From assembly GCA_037013685.1 (NCBI GenBank), contig CM072884.1, forward strand, positions 104,583,548 through 104,647,547: a stretch of 64,000 bases of DNA, given 5' to 3'. Position 1 is the stretch's first letter. The number at the start of each line of letters is the position of its first letter. Below are positions 24,524-36,543 of the stretch, piece after piece. Origin of the DNA: Acridotheres tristis. Its lineage: Eukaryota; Chordata; Aves; Passeriformes; Sturnidae. The position numbers were made by a program, and so were the translations under genes. Below the pieces are notes generated by a model. It was not told the origin of the DNA and did no database searches. It saw only the letters and a list, made by a program, of their open reading frames with translations.

Positions 24524-27097
24524 AGCATTACTATCACATTGCCTAGCTACAGAAGGATTAGTGCCCTGTACTTTTAATCCCCAATGAGGAAATTTTTCAG
24601 AAGACAATACTTCCAAACTCAGCGTCATGTAAGCAATGAGTGATACTAAAACTGAACCACCACCTGCTAGGAGAATGCAAGGAACACAACTGTCTCATGA
24701 CATGTACATTTCTTGAAAAATTTGGCGTGAGAATATTGATTTGTAGGCACTAAAATAAGCCTGCTGCATAATCCCAGCATGTGATTTTTTAGACTGTATG
24801 TAAGGCGTATTTGTAATTCAAGAAGTTGATAAGCCATATATTACATTGTCTCCATTGTCCATTATAGCCATCTCATAACATCTTATTTAATAAAGACTGA
24901 TCCATGAAGCAAACTACTTTTACTATCTTCCTAATCTTTTAAAATATAAACCAAAAAATCTGCTTTTCCAGAATGGCCCCAGAAAAGAAAGAAAACAATT
25001 AAAAATGCATTCATTTCCCTTATGTGTTAACTCAAAATTTATGCAGACCTTGGCCTAATTTCATACAAGATTGGTTTCATCTTTCTTACAACTTTTGAAT
25101 GTTAATCTCTAATGTTTACTAGCTTTAATATTAATGTAAATAAGTTCCACAGAAATACAACTGAAAGCAAATAGGTAGTCATAGGCAGATAAAAATCCAA
25201 GCTGACTTCTGAAGATCTGAAATATAAGTTAATCTGCTTCCAATCAACATTAATCAAGTATTTTGGCTGTAACACAGGAGAGAAAAAGAAAAATTTGTAG
25301 AAGTTTTGGGGTGAGGAAGAGAAAGGGGGAAGTAACCAATTATATATACTAAGTCATATTCCATCCAGAACAGCAGAAGATGAATGATAAAGTTTTGGTG
25401 ACAGGCTGTACTTCAACCACTGTTTTCAAAACATATATTTATCCCACCTATGATGAGAGGTAAACTGTAAGTAAATGTAGCCTCTTCTTATGAATTGTCT
25501 CCTGCTCTAAAATTATAGCACAAATATAAGATTATAATATTTTTAATATAAAAATAAAGAAATATATGTAAATGTGAATCAGGTAATTATATATGGTAAT
25601 GTCATCTAATTTTACCACAAAGACAAAAACGAACAACAGTAAATAAATAAAGGACTTTCACCAACTCAGGTTAGGGCTACAGATAAGCATTTAACAGGGC
25701 AATTCCTTGTAAAATCCATGTGTCAGATGCCATTGTGTGGGAATCAGAGCCTTAGATTCTGGTTATCAGGGATTTCATTTGCTAGCTCACTGTGGTTTGT
25801 TTGGGCTTTTTTGTAAGCTCTGACATAAAGCCGTCAAGCTGGCTGATCAAATTAGAGCCTGATGAGTTTAAGGTAATTACAAGTCTGCCTATCAAGCCAA
25901 GGTACTGTTGCAGACTGTCTCTTGGGGGACAGCTTGTTTCCTCAGCTAATTCTGCAGCTCACCAGAAGCATAAATTGGAAAACCTCCATGGAGTAATAGA
26001 CATGGACATTATGCCTGGCTGTTCAGATTTATGCCCTTTGTGTGTCAGAGGAGCACACGTGGAGATGGGACCCTGCAGAATCTTCCCTGCTGTTTTAGTC
26101 ACAGTCCTTCCAGTTTGTTCTTCACAGCTCCAGGAGCTGCACCTCCAGGAGGGATTCCAATGCTGGTGGGAGCTACAACAGTCCCACAGCTGTTGTTTCT
26201 GGGCTCTCTGAATGAATTCCTACAAGTTCGTGGATGCCTCCAAGGATGCATGAGCAGAAGCTAGTATCCCACTTCAATACTCTTATATTTTTGCTTTGGG
26301 CCCCAAAGAAAATAGTCCAAAAGGACTTGTTGTCATGGGATAACTATCCAGTGTTTACTTACTTTCACTCCCTTTAGCATCTTATGTCTTTCCCTCGTAT
26401 TTAAGAAAGACTGCTAAGTTTTGTCAGAGGATGGCTGAAGTTCTTTTCTAAGAGTGACAACCTATAGGAACAGTGGCATAATGCAACACCTGCAGTAGAG
26501 TGAAAGCAGGGCAAACCTGAAATGCTTTCCCCAGCGTCTGCCTAGGACTGACACAGGCCTGATGAAGCAAGGAAGACAGGGTGAAAATAAAATGGAATTG
26601 AATAAAAGAGAACTTCAGCTGGAACATCGTTCTAAAAATCTGGGTTTTTCCTTTCAGTACAAATTAAACATTTTCAACTTTGCCTTATTTCACAACATAT
26701 TAACATTGACAATAACTCTTGGTTTGCAACCAAAGATGCAAAATAAATTTGCAAGTGGAAACACCAAAAGTATGGATGATACTTTCAAAAACAACAAATC
26801 TGAGTTCAACATCAAAGGACTATATAATTTCAATGTTAACGTGCTAAAACATTAATCTCCAACCATGTGATATATCTAAAATTTTGTCGTTTATTTCAAG
26901 TGCTAATTAAGTAAAATTAATTGGAAGGTTAGTGACAGAATAATGGAAAAGAGTTTAAATCGTGAAACAGCAGAAGAGCTTAATTTTACCAAATAATACT
27001 GGTCTTCACAATATTGAATTTTTTTCTAACCTGCAACTATCCGACCATTTTTCACATATTAAATTTTACTTAGTCTAAATTTTGCTCTTTTCATTAA

Positions 27098-27127
27098 AAC
27101 ACACACACACACACACACATACACACA
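27098..27127. repeat. CA microsatellite
   Basis: Alternating AC run with one AT interruption, in intron 47. Confidence 0.95.
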
Positions 27128-30087
27128 AAATCCACAAAATACTGCCAGCACAAAAAATGTAATATCTCAAAACATGAGAATATCTGAAATTTTAATAATT
27201 GCATACTTTTAAAACCTAAGTCTTCATCTAAGTATTTTAATTTCTTCTTATGAATTCTAAAATTACTTGCATTGCTTGCTTCTGTTCCATCTGAACCTGA
27301 TGTCTTGCATGGTTTTCCTCCACAAGTAGCCTAAACAACGCAGTACTATGCTGATTCTATCCCTACCCAAATCTGATTACTTTGGTGCAAAACCTTACCT
27401 ATGCTCATCTTGGCAGTTTAGATCTCCTTGATCCTTTCCCTTGCTCCAATTTTCCACTGCTATTTCTCACTTGATCTTTTGATAGTAATTTTTTCAGTCT
27501 GCACACAGTTGTGTGCAAGCACTATGGGATGAATTAGAGCTCTGCAGATGGAAAGGAATATCAGTTCTTAATGGTAACAGGTATAAAGGGAGGAAGGATT
27601 TTTATAAAGTATGTAACCTGATGTAAAATCATAGGCTGTTTTCCCATTCTCTTTGATTCTTTTGAATATCCACAAAGCAGATTCAATTAAAGCAGTATCA
27701 ATTAAAATAATGGTTGTGGAGTTACAGCTCAATCTTTTAACTGAAGAACAATGCTAAAAATGAAAAAGTTAAAACTAATTAAGTAGAGACAGTAAGTAAG
27801 AAATATCAAATATTGGGGAATAGTTTTGCAGAAGCCAGAAATGTTGTTGCAAATTAATTAACTTGATGAGTTATATTACTAGTAAGGCATCACTATAAAT
27901 AAAAGTAAGGAGAGCCACTGAAATGACTTGGACATATTATATTTTGAGTGACTGATGTTTAATTTCAAACATCACTTCTCTCTCACAAATTAACCTCTTT
28001 CCCTGTTTACCTGAAATGACCAAAGAGAAAACAATGCATTTATTACCCAGCTGTTTTAGAATATAGATGGGGACATGCATCTCTCCAACATGCAATTTTT
28101 CAAAAAAAAATATGAAGAATTTTCTTAATGGTAAATGGAGAGCAAAGAAATCTCAATTTCCAACATTTTAACAGCAGTGAAAATATGTCAGTTTCTTTCC
28201 TGCAATACTCAAGTACCCCTGTTTCTTGCTCACCAAACTCTAATAGGACAGCACTTATAAATGGAGCACTTATGTTGAGGAATCTGAGAGTGCAGTAAAA
28301 TTTAGCTATCATGATATGCATAACAAGATAAATTGAAATAAACATGATCAAAAGTATGTTGTGGGATATCTGTGAAAACTTTCAAAAATGTTATTTTTGT
28401 ATAGCCCCCTTGGGAGGGTCACTTCGATATACAAAGCACTTCATGAAAATTGGCTTCAAATATAGGTTAACTGATAGTGTTAGGTTTAAAAAAATCAGAA
28501 ATGCTTGCATAGAGAAAAAATGAAGCATTCTGTATGAAGAATTGAAGAAGCTTTCTTTATTAATTGCCTTGCTTACTAAATCAAGCAGCAGCAGCTTCTT
28601 CTTTACCATTCCATTCCTGGAAAAATGCAAATATTAGGAAGAGACAATGACTGACTCCAATCAGCCCAGAGCATAACTGGACTGAAAGCAGGTTTGATGT
28701 CATCCAAGGGAGGACTTGGGTAATAAAGAAATAACTGAAGTCATAACGACTATTAAATGCAACCTTCAATACTGACTTCTTGATAAATCATAACTGACAC
28801 TTCCATAGCACTTGTAAGATGATTACATGAAACATAAATTCTGACAACCACTGTTCAGAAAGTTTGATCTGCTCAAAATCACCATCCCTAGAGCATGTAC
28901 TAAAGAACAATTTAAAATGAAGAGGGAAAAGTTGGTTTATACGTGTAATTTCTTCATGAAAAACAATCAGTGTAAGAAAGAGTTTCATATATGTTCAGCT
29001 TAGGATGCCATTTAGTTAATTAACTGAGCCATTTGCGTTAGTAAACTCAATATTGACTTTAAAACAAAATCTATGTAATTCCTTTAAACTAATGAATATT
29101 TATGAGCCATAGTGTCTCTGACAAAGCCAGAATAAAGACTGTATTATTATAAGAAAATTAAAGCAGGCTTCCAAAAATATGTATAAAAGATTTTATTTGC
29201 TAAATATAGAAGAATTTTATTTGCTTTGCATATAGCATTTAATGTTTCCTTGCAATTTTCCCAGGACCTGACCTTGGGAGGTGCTTATTTTGTCTTATTT
29301 TTCAAAAACCTCTCAGTGATTATTTGTAATATTTTCTTATTTTTATTTTTTTCCCCCATCAATGCAGAAAACTAAAGCAGCCCCAAAAAACCCACAATGC
29401 CTCAAACAATTTTCTGCTTCATCTGGCTGTCTAGATTTTTAAAAAGCAAACAAACATATTCCCTGCCCCAAAGACTTGCCTTGTTTTTCTTCCATGGTAA
29501 TATGATCATGTATATCACAGTCTTCTGAATATCTGCATTTTTATATGTAATACTTGTAACTAATTGTCATTCATTCTGCTCTCCACTCTCAGCAATTCTC
29601 CTTTGTCAAGGACATTTTTGAGTACAGGTTCCTTCACCTTGAATCTCTGCTAAATAATCTAGTCCAGGAATTTCTTTTCCTTATCTTTTTTTCTTACTCA
29701 GTTCTTGAAATCCAAAAGAAGCCACAAAGGCTTTAGACTCTAGTTCTTTCAGCAATTCTTACTAAAGGATTTCCTGACAGGAAAATTATTTTAAAATAAA
29801 TGTAAAATGCCCTAAATGTTCCTTCCCTGGTTTACAGCAGAAAGTACCATATATATCCCTCAGGCTGCTCACAGTTCTGAGAGGGACTGCAGTGGCTGAG
29901 GGCTTACACTTACCCACAAAGAAATCCAAACTCAGCAGCTGTGCTGAGAATCAGCTCTGGATGGGTTCAGGGTGGGAGGACGAGAGTTTTTGGGTGTGTG
30001 GCAAGACTCTATCTTCTCTTACACAAACTGGCTCAGTTGTAAAACCCCCCACCCAAGAAGGCCACATACATGGGACATTGATGTGAG

Positions 30088-30329
30088 AGGAGGTGTCGTG
30101 AACCATCAAAGACCCCCAAAGTGTTCTCCATGTTCATTCCTAAGGCCCTGCACCAGAGGACTGCACGTGAGGCAGAGGGATGCCATAGATCCAGAGTCTG
30201 GTGTGAGAAATTGTGCCAAACTTGTGTGAGAAACTGTGCCAAACTTCTCCCCTGGGGGAGGCACCTGGGTATCCTCACCTGGCCTGAACAGGTGTTAATC
30301 CATTGAACTCTGTTTGGTGGGACCCTCAC
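30088..30329. repeat. Unclassified interspersed repeat, copy 1 (interrupted by the LTR at 30330)
   Basis: This stretch aligns by eye to 39768-40030. Shared blocks include AGGTGTC, GCACCAGAGGACTG, a CACCTGGGTATCCTCACCTG segment and GAACT...CCCTCAC. It includes a 23-bp tandem pair (TGTGAGAAA.TGTGCCAAACTT) at 30200-30246 that copy 2 lacks. It continues beyond the LTR at 30729-30796 (GAGAAGATCAGAAG... against GGATCAAGACTGAG in copy 2). This is probably an ERV-derived avian repeat that I cannot name. Confidence 0.65.
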
Positions 30330-30722
30330 TGTAGGCACACATATTGAGAAAGCAAGAAAATTACAGCCTGAAAAATATTCTGGGCCGGAGCTTCTCAGCT
30401 CTGTTCCCAGCCGATAAGCTGGTACAGCCGAAAGCTAGGGAGAATTTCTCTCAGGGTGATAACTTGGTCAAAATAAAAAGGAATTAATAAGAAAGATAGA
30501 ACACCTATTGTGGTGCGTGACCAGGCCCTGGGAATGGGGTGTCTTCTCTCTGAACCAATCAACTTTTTTCTACTCTTGGAATTGTGTGTTGTGCTATAAA
30601 AACAAGTGTGTTTCTGAATAAACTTGTCTCTCTTTCCTATCGTGAAAGATGACCATGTAGCTGTGCATCTTATTTCTGCCAGACCTAAGGGGTTAAAACT
30701 AAAACCTCTTCCCACGGCTACA
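30330..30722 (+). mobile_element. Solo LTR with perfect 6-bp target duplication (393 bp)
   Basis: Starts TGTAGGC and ends GGCTACA (5-bp inverted ends), flanked by identical CCTCAC at 30324-30329 and 30723-30728. It has CCAAT at 30555, TATAAA at 30595 and AATAAA at 30617, a very compact U3/R arrangement on the plus strand, antisense to DMD. It interrupts an older repeat whose two halves lie on either side. No internal retroviral sequence remains. The intact duplication argues for a fairly recent event. Confidence 0.86.
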
Positions 30723-30796
30723 CCTCACCACTGAGAAGATCAGAAGAAAAGGATCAACACGACATCATCAAGATTCACAAGGAAGTTGTGACTGCA

Positions 30797-31187
30797 GTGA
30801 GGTCTCCCCTCAGTCTCCTCCAGGCTGAACAAACCCAGAGCCCTTAACCCTTCCTTACTTGGCTTCCCCTCCAGACCTTTCAACATCCTCGTTGCCCTCC
30901 TTTGGATGTTCCTTAGCATCTTAATGTCTTTTTATATCATGGCACCCCAAACTGCCCCCAGCACTGGAGGTGAGGCTGCCCCAGCCCAGAGCAGAGCAGG
31001 ACAATCCCTCCCTTGCCCTTCTGGCCATGCTGTCCCTGATGTCCCCAGGACACGCTTGGCCCTCCTGGCTGCCAGGGCACTGCTGGCTCAGCTTCAACTT
31101 TCCATCCACCAGGACCCCCAGGTAACTTTCCCTGGTGCTGCTTTCCAGCCTTTCATTCCCCAGTCTGTCGGTACCTCCAGGGTTGAG
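30797..31187 (-). mobile_element. CR1 LINE fragment lacking its 3' end
   Basis: Minus-strand CR1 sequence (TGAGGTCTCCCCTCAGTCTC at one edge, then the GCACTGGAGGTGAGGCTGCC-type segment). The expected last few hundred bases of the element, including the terminal ATTCTATG motif, are missing on the left. There it abuts the unclassified repeat at 30729-30796. A CR1 is normally truncated at the 5' end, so the missing 3' end points to a later deletion or rearrangement. Confidence 0.82.
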
Positions 31188-34100
31188 GAAAAGTTTAACT
31201 TTATTTTAGACTACTGCACTTGTGGGAACTTTAATTATATAGGCATGTTGCAATACAGACAGGTCTATATAATTAAAGTATAATCTTTATCTTGTACACA
31301 GCAAAGAATAAAACATTGATTTTAGGCCCTTATGGTCTTCCTTAATAGAGATGGATGAAAAACCTGACAGACAATGGCAGCATCTGTCTTGGAACTGAAG
31401 TCTGAGAAAGCCCAAACCATTGCAATTGATTGGTGTGCTGTATTATCTGAGTATTGTTAATTACAAGTGAAATCTCTCTCAGATGCACAGAACGTTGTTA
31501 TAAAAAAATGTGTAAGGATTTGCCTGAAGTTACTTATTTGATATCTAGTAATTCAGCTGCATCAATATTACCTCAAAGTAGCTGTCAGCACATATGTATT
31601 GAAAGCTAGTACTTCTTTCGTTCAATGTACTTGGCATAACTTCTTAAATATATGATTAATATATTCTGGATTTGTATGACAAATAAGAATAATAAATTTT
31701 AAGCTGGTCGGTAAGATAAGTACGATATGTACTGCGTATATATACACAAATAGGTACTTAATCATGCTTTTATGGCCTAAATGGTTAATAAAGACTTTTT
31801 ATCCCTGCATGACTTGACTGTACTTCAAAAATATTTTTTTTGTTTAGTTTTTAAAATTTTAATTAATACTAGCTGAGAACAATATATAAATTAAAAAACA
31901 AAAACAAACAACAAAACTAATTAAGCCTATATATACTTGTTTCTTAGAGCTTGTGACATTCCCATGTTTGTTCAATGTACATTTACATCAAATTTATTTT
32001 TCCTGTATGTGAAGCCATTTTTTGAGTATGGGTGATGATAACATGAATGTGGCCTACATTTAATTTGCCATCTATGACACAGTGTCACAGATAATTTAGC
32101 ACAACTAAAGACTTTATTATATTTAATAGTATCAGGTCACTCATTAAATGAAAGTAAATTCAGGGAAATGTCAACCTTCTGATCCCCAAAATGCCATAAT
32201 ACTATTCTTATTTCAAATTGAAAGAGCAGAAATCAAACTATAGCATTCATTTTCCAATATATTTTCCCCGCCATACCACAAATAACAACAGTAGCAATTG
32301 CAGTAGTTCCAACTGGGAGTCCGAATTAAGTTGCACTGACATGCTGGAAATTTTATGTCATTGCAGGTAATGTATGAATAATTTCTACTCAAGGCAAGTT
32401 ATAATACATGAACTATAACCTTGTTATGACTTTGTGTTTCTGCACTTTTGGGCCCATCTGTTTTTCTCTACACTTGATCAACCAAGCTAAGACAACCTAC
32501 GCCTGTTCTGGTGGTACAGAAAATGTTCACAAATTATAGCCATGTCATTCCACTCTAATTTTTATCTTGTCCACATAGCACAACAAATTGATTTGCTGTG
32601 GCAATAAACAGTGAAATAGTCTCTTCGGTGTCTAGTAATTAGAACTAATACTAGTAGACAAATTAAAAGGCAGCAAAACAAAATGTCTCCATCAGGCACT
32701 TATAATAACCTTCATAATACATACAGTAGATGTTGTGAAGACTAAGGTGGATAAATGAGGAGAATGCTGATTTTGGCATCCAGCTTACTTTCAGATAATT
32801 TAGCTCATCGCTCTTGGCTGACATCAGACCAAGAATAATATTAAAGAGTAATAAACTCCTTCCAGCAAACCTCTGATTCCATGGTTCACTGGTCTCAGAC
32901 CTAATCTATCAATCCATTTACTGCACAGTAAAAGGTAAGAAACCCATTACAGATCTGTTACATGCCATGGCAGGTGGTATATGACAAGAACTGAATTCAT
33001 CACAAACTCCAGTGCCGAGTACCCTTTTGTATGCTTTGAAGCACTAGGTGGTTACCTTACTTGGCCATCACAGCAGAAGATACTTTAAGCTTTGAAAATA
33101 AATGAAAAATTCTTGATGTGAAAGCATAAAAATGGTCATAAAACACTTCATTTTTCATAATATTAAGACTTCACAAAGATAGTGCTATTTTCATTTTTAC
33201 AAGAAATACTGGCTTTGGAGAGGGTACAATAAGTAAAACCAGGATAGAATTCAAAAGTCATGCCTTTTAAATATGGGCTTTAATCTTCATTCTCTGCTTA
33301 AACTATACTGTATTAGGCAACAGCCTATTAGAATCACTATTTGATAAAGTTGTGTAAAGAAATGTGTTAAAATTATTACTACCCAAAGGAAGAAAAACTT
33401 CGCGCATCTACTCTCAAGGTCATCAGAACGTGATATAAACACCCAAAAGCAAAGACAATTCTGAAGTAAAAGCTAAAAAGATACTTTTGTGTGACTGCAA
33501 TTCCCTTCATACTAAATTTCTTTTCTAGGTTATTTTTATTGCTGTAGGGCAACAGTATCTGTGACTGTAAAGAAGGTTTGAACATGACTTATTTCAAATA
33601 CGTCACCTTGAAGGTTAAGACTCACAGGTGTTGTCCCCTGATCCCCTGCTTGACAGATCAAGGCAGAACAAAAATTTGTAATAACTTTAGGAGATATTTG
33701 GCTACATTGTCAGCTGGTGCAAATTTTCCCAGCTTCTCTGAGGTAAGCAGAATTACTCTGGTGTACACCAGATAAGGACCTAGCTAACATTATTTACATA
33801 ACTGTTATGTATGTTTCATATCTTGAAAATAACATCATCCTGCAAAAAGGGATAATCATAAACAGTAGATGGTTACATGTTCATTTCTAGCAGAGATGCC
33901 AGAAAACAAAACACCCGGTTTGAAACAAAGGATTAAGGTATAAGATACACTCTTAAGAGAGGGTGGAGAGACAAAAAAGCCTCAGAGAAATCTCTGTGTG
34001 ATGATGTTTGTCTACTGTGCTTTGAGGAACACAAAAAATATATCCTCATCAAAACCACTGACTACAAAATCATCCTCAGGTGAAGGTTTGATTCAAACCT

Positions 34101-36393
34101 AAGAAGTTTGCCTGATATAAAAGTGCCCATCCTGTGAGCTTTGGCTCAGAGTAAATATCTGTGGGGTTCTTCCATTGCTTACATATCTACAGCTGAATGA
34201 AGAAAACATTAAGTTTCTCTGTCAGGATCGCAGAGTTTCTTTCCATGATTTCTATTTTTAATTCAGATCCGAGATGTTCAGGGCAGAAAGTGAAACAAAT
34301 AATTGAAGTTTCTTACACAAATCATGAGTAACAGCAAAAAACATGCAAATGAAAAAATAATTATTTTTCCCGTCAGTATCATTGAGAAAATCTTACTGAA
34401 CCCCCAAATGAGCTTCTAACTCCTTGTTTTGTTTTGTACATCTGACAAGATCACAGAGAAAACAGAAAACCTGCGAAAGAGAGCACCTTCAAAGAAGAGG
34501 CATGGATTTAAGTATCATAATTTTCAAATTCAATTTCTGTTCATTAAAAAAATGGACAAAAAGCCCACAACAAATCCAAACCACTGCATTTTTCAGATTC
34601 TCTACATTCAGAGACCAAGGGAGAATGAGAACTCAGTTTTAAAGATCTCCTGGATAGATAACAGAAGTAAAAAGTATGTAGTTAAGTAATGATCTCAAAA
34701 GGAAGATTACTTTTCTTTGTTTAGTCTTATTACTTGAAATTTTTCAAGTAAGAAATTCCAAGAATAATTATCTTGCTAGACACATTAGATATAGGAGACA
34801 TAAATGTATAAAAATTCAGTAAATTGTAATGATTCACCAAAGAGTAGTTTTTGTCTCTCATATTTCACTCAAACCTAAGCCATGGTTCCTTAGTGCCAGC
34901 AACAGCCATAGCTGCTCTGACTGTGACAAGGGACTGGAAATATTTTTGCATCAGCCAGCAGAAAATAAAAATTCCAACTTTTTAGGTATATGACTGATCA
35001 GTAAAATGCTACATTCAGTGACAAATTTCAGATTTTCTTAAAACATATTTATATAATCTGACTAAAATGAAAGTTTTCTTCCTGAAAACTAATGCTGTCA
35101 TTTTAAAATCACAGCTTGGGTATTAACATGATGCCTGAATTCAGCTATGTATGTGCTTCCTTCAGCCAGCAGATAACACTATTTTGATCTTGAAGTGTTC
35201 TGAATTCTTCTACATACATTGATTTCAGAAACCCATTTATAGAGAAAAAGATACTTCTGTCCAGCCACTGAAATAATGATTTATGTGTCCAACCTGGAGT
35301 TTGTGAACAGGATCAATATTTATTATCCACTTTTGTCTGAGTCATTAGCTAATATTCTGAACATTTCCAGACTGCTCCTGTTAGGAAGAAACTAGTAAGA
35401 GTACCACATCAAGTTCCTTTTTATTTCTCAGGTCTGTGCTTGAAATTCAACTGTGTTTATGGAAATAGTAACAAAAAACCCAGGATGCATTATTCTTGAC
35501 CAGAGACTCCACCGTGCCTTTTCAGTAAGGTACTCAGAAGATTATTTTCTCACTTTTTTCACCCCCAGAGCCACACACGATGAATTATGCCTTTTTGCCC
35601 CAGCATCCTGGTAACTTAAACAGATAACACAGGTTAACGTCCCTGACTCTGACTTTGCAATCAGTCTCAACAGAAATCCTTCAGCTAATTCTACTTTGAT
35701 TGTCTCCAAGTAGGCTAATCCATAGCTTGGGTAGTAGTCCTCTGGACAATCTTTCTATCATATCTATGAAAGAACTCAAATTATCTACCTCTATTTAGCA
35801 GATATGCCACACATTTTCAACATAAAAAGATGCTATTTCAGCAATAAAACAGAATTAAGTCCTCCCTTACTTCTTTCTAATAATATGGAGATCTCAGAAA
35901 GCAAAATCTGTGATACTTTGCTGCACAAAAACCAGAAGTGAATGCTCAAGGTTGGAAGAAGTGTGGTGGAAGGTGAAATAGTGGTTGCAGTGTTCACCTT
36001 GGGATTGAGAACAGGAGAGATTTGGGAAGCGTTTCCATAAAGAAAATCAAACATTTGCCTCTCACACACCTGAGTCACAAAGCCTATATTTGCTGTCCCA
36101 GCAAAAGCACCAGGCTACAAAAACGATGCTGTGCATTCCACCCTTAAGTAGAAGAACTGTAATTTAAGGAGTATATTTGAATGCAACATCATCACTCCAG
36201 TCACTAATGGTCTTGGTTTGCTATCACCGTTTCTCACAGCAGTGTATTGTACCCATTTTTCTTCCTCAGGTTCATTATGCACACAAATGTCTCTTCATAC
36301 AGAGAAAAGTTATACATGCCAGAAAATATATAATACAAATATTCACTGCAGATTAAAATTTTATATCACAGTTATATTAGTAATATGTCTAAC

Positions 36394-36543
36394 CTTTAAC
36401 AAACGTTGGTTAGCCTCCTTCAGTGTAGTCTCAAGCTTTTGTTTTTTGTCTGGGTTCAGTGATGCACTTCCAAGTGCTATTCCTCCAGTTTCATTTAATC
36501 GTTTCAGTATTCCCTTGTGGGGCGGCAGATCTCCAACTCTTAA
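36394..36543 (-). CDS. DMD: DMD exon 47 (second half of spectrin-like repeat 18)
   Basis: This 150-bp, phase 0/0 exon encodes 50 residues starting LRVGDLPP and ending NQRLLK, with the diagnostic GILKRLNETGG core. Only about 25 of 50 residues match human from memory, the lowest of the five exons. Human has Gln-Trp-Ile-Lys at the end, where the Trp is the helix-C core residue of repeat 18. Here the equivalent codon (36400-36402) is TTG for Leu, one base from TGG. The acceptor is gttccag and the donor gttaga, a valid but non-optimal GT site. The exon is symmetric, so its loss would be frame-neutral. It is preceded by the short 2.0-kb intron 46 and followed by the 13.0-kb intron 47. Confidence 0.97.

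Larger units (their letters stand above)
23393..36393 (-). other. DMD: DMD intron 47 (13,001 bp)
   Basis: Human intron 47 is about 54 kb from memory, so this is roughly fourfold shorter. It contains a perfect 37-bp tandem duplication (24450-24523), a CA microsatellite (27098-27127), a composite repeat patch at 30088-31187 (an LTR inside an unclassified repeat, followed by a CR1), and otherwise AT-rich unassigned sequence. I see nothing recognisable at 24530-27090, 27130-29880 or 31190-36390. A moderately GC-rich piece at 25740-26270 has open frames on one strand but no recognisable protein. Confidence 0.92.

Noticed and set aside
25792..26211. 139-codon open frame in intron 47
   Set aside because: No recognisable domain, no splice-supported context, and overlapping frames. 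It remains only a mildly GC-rich stretch.
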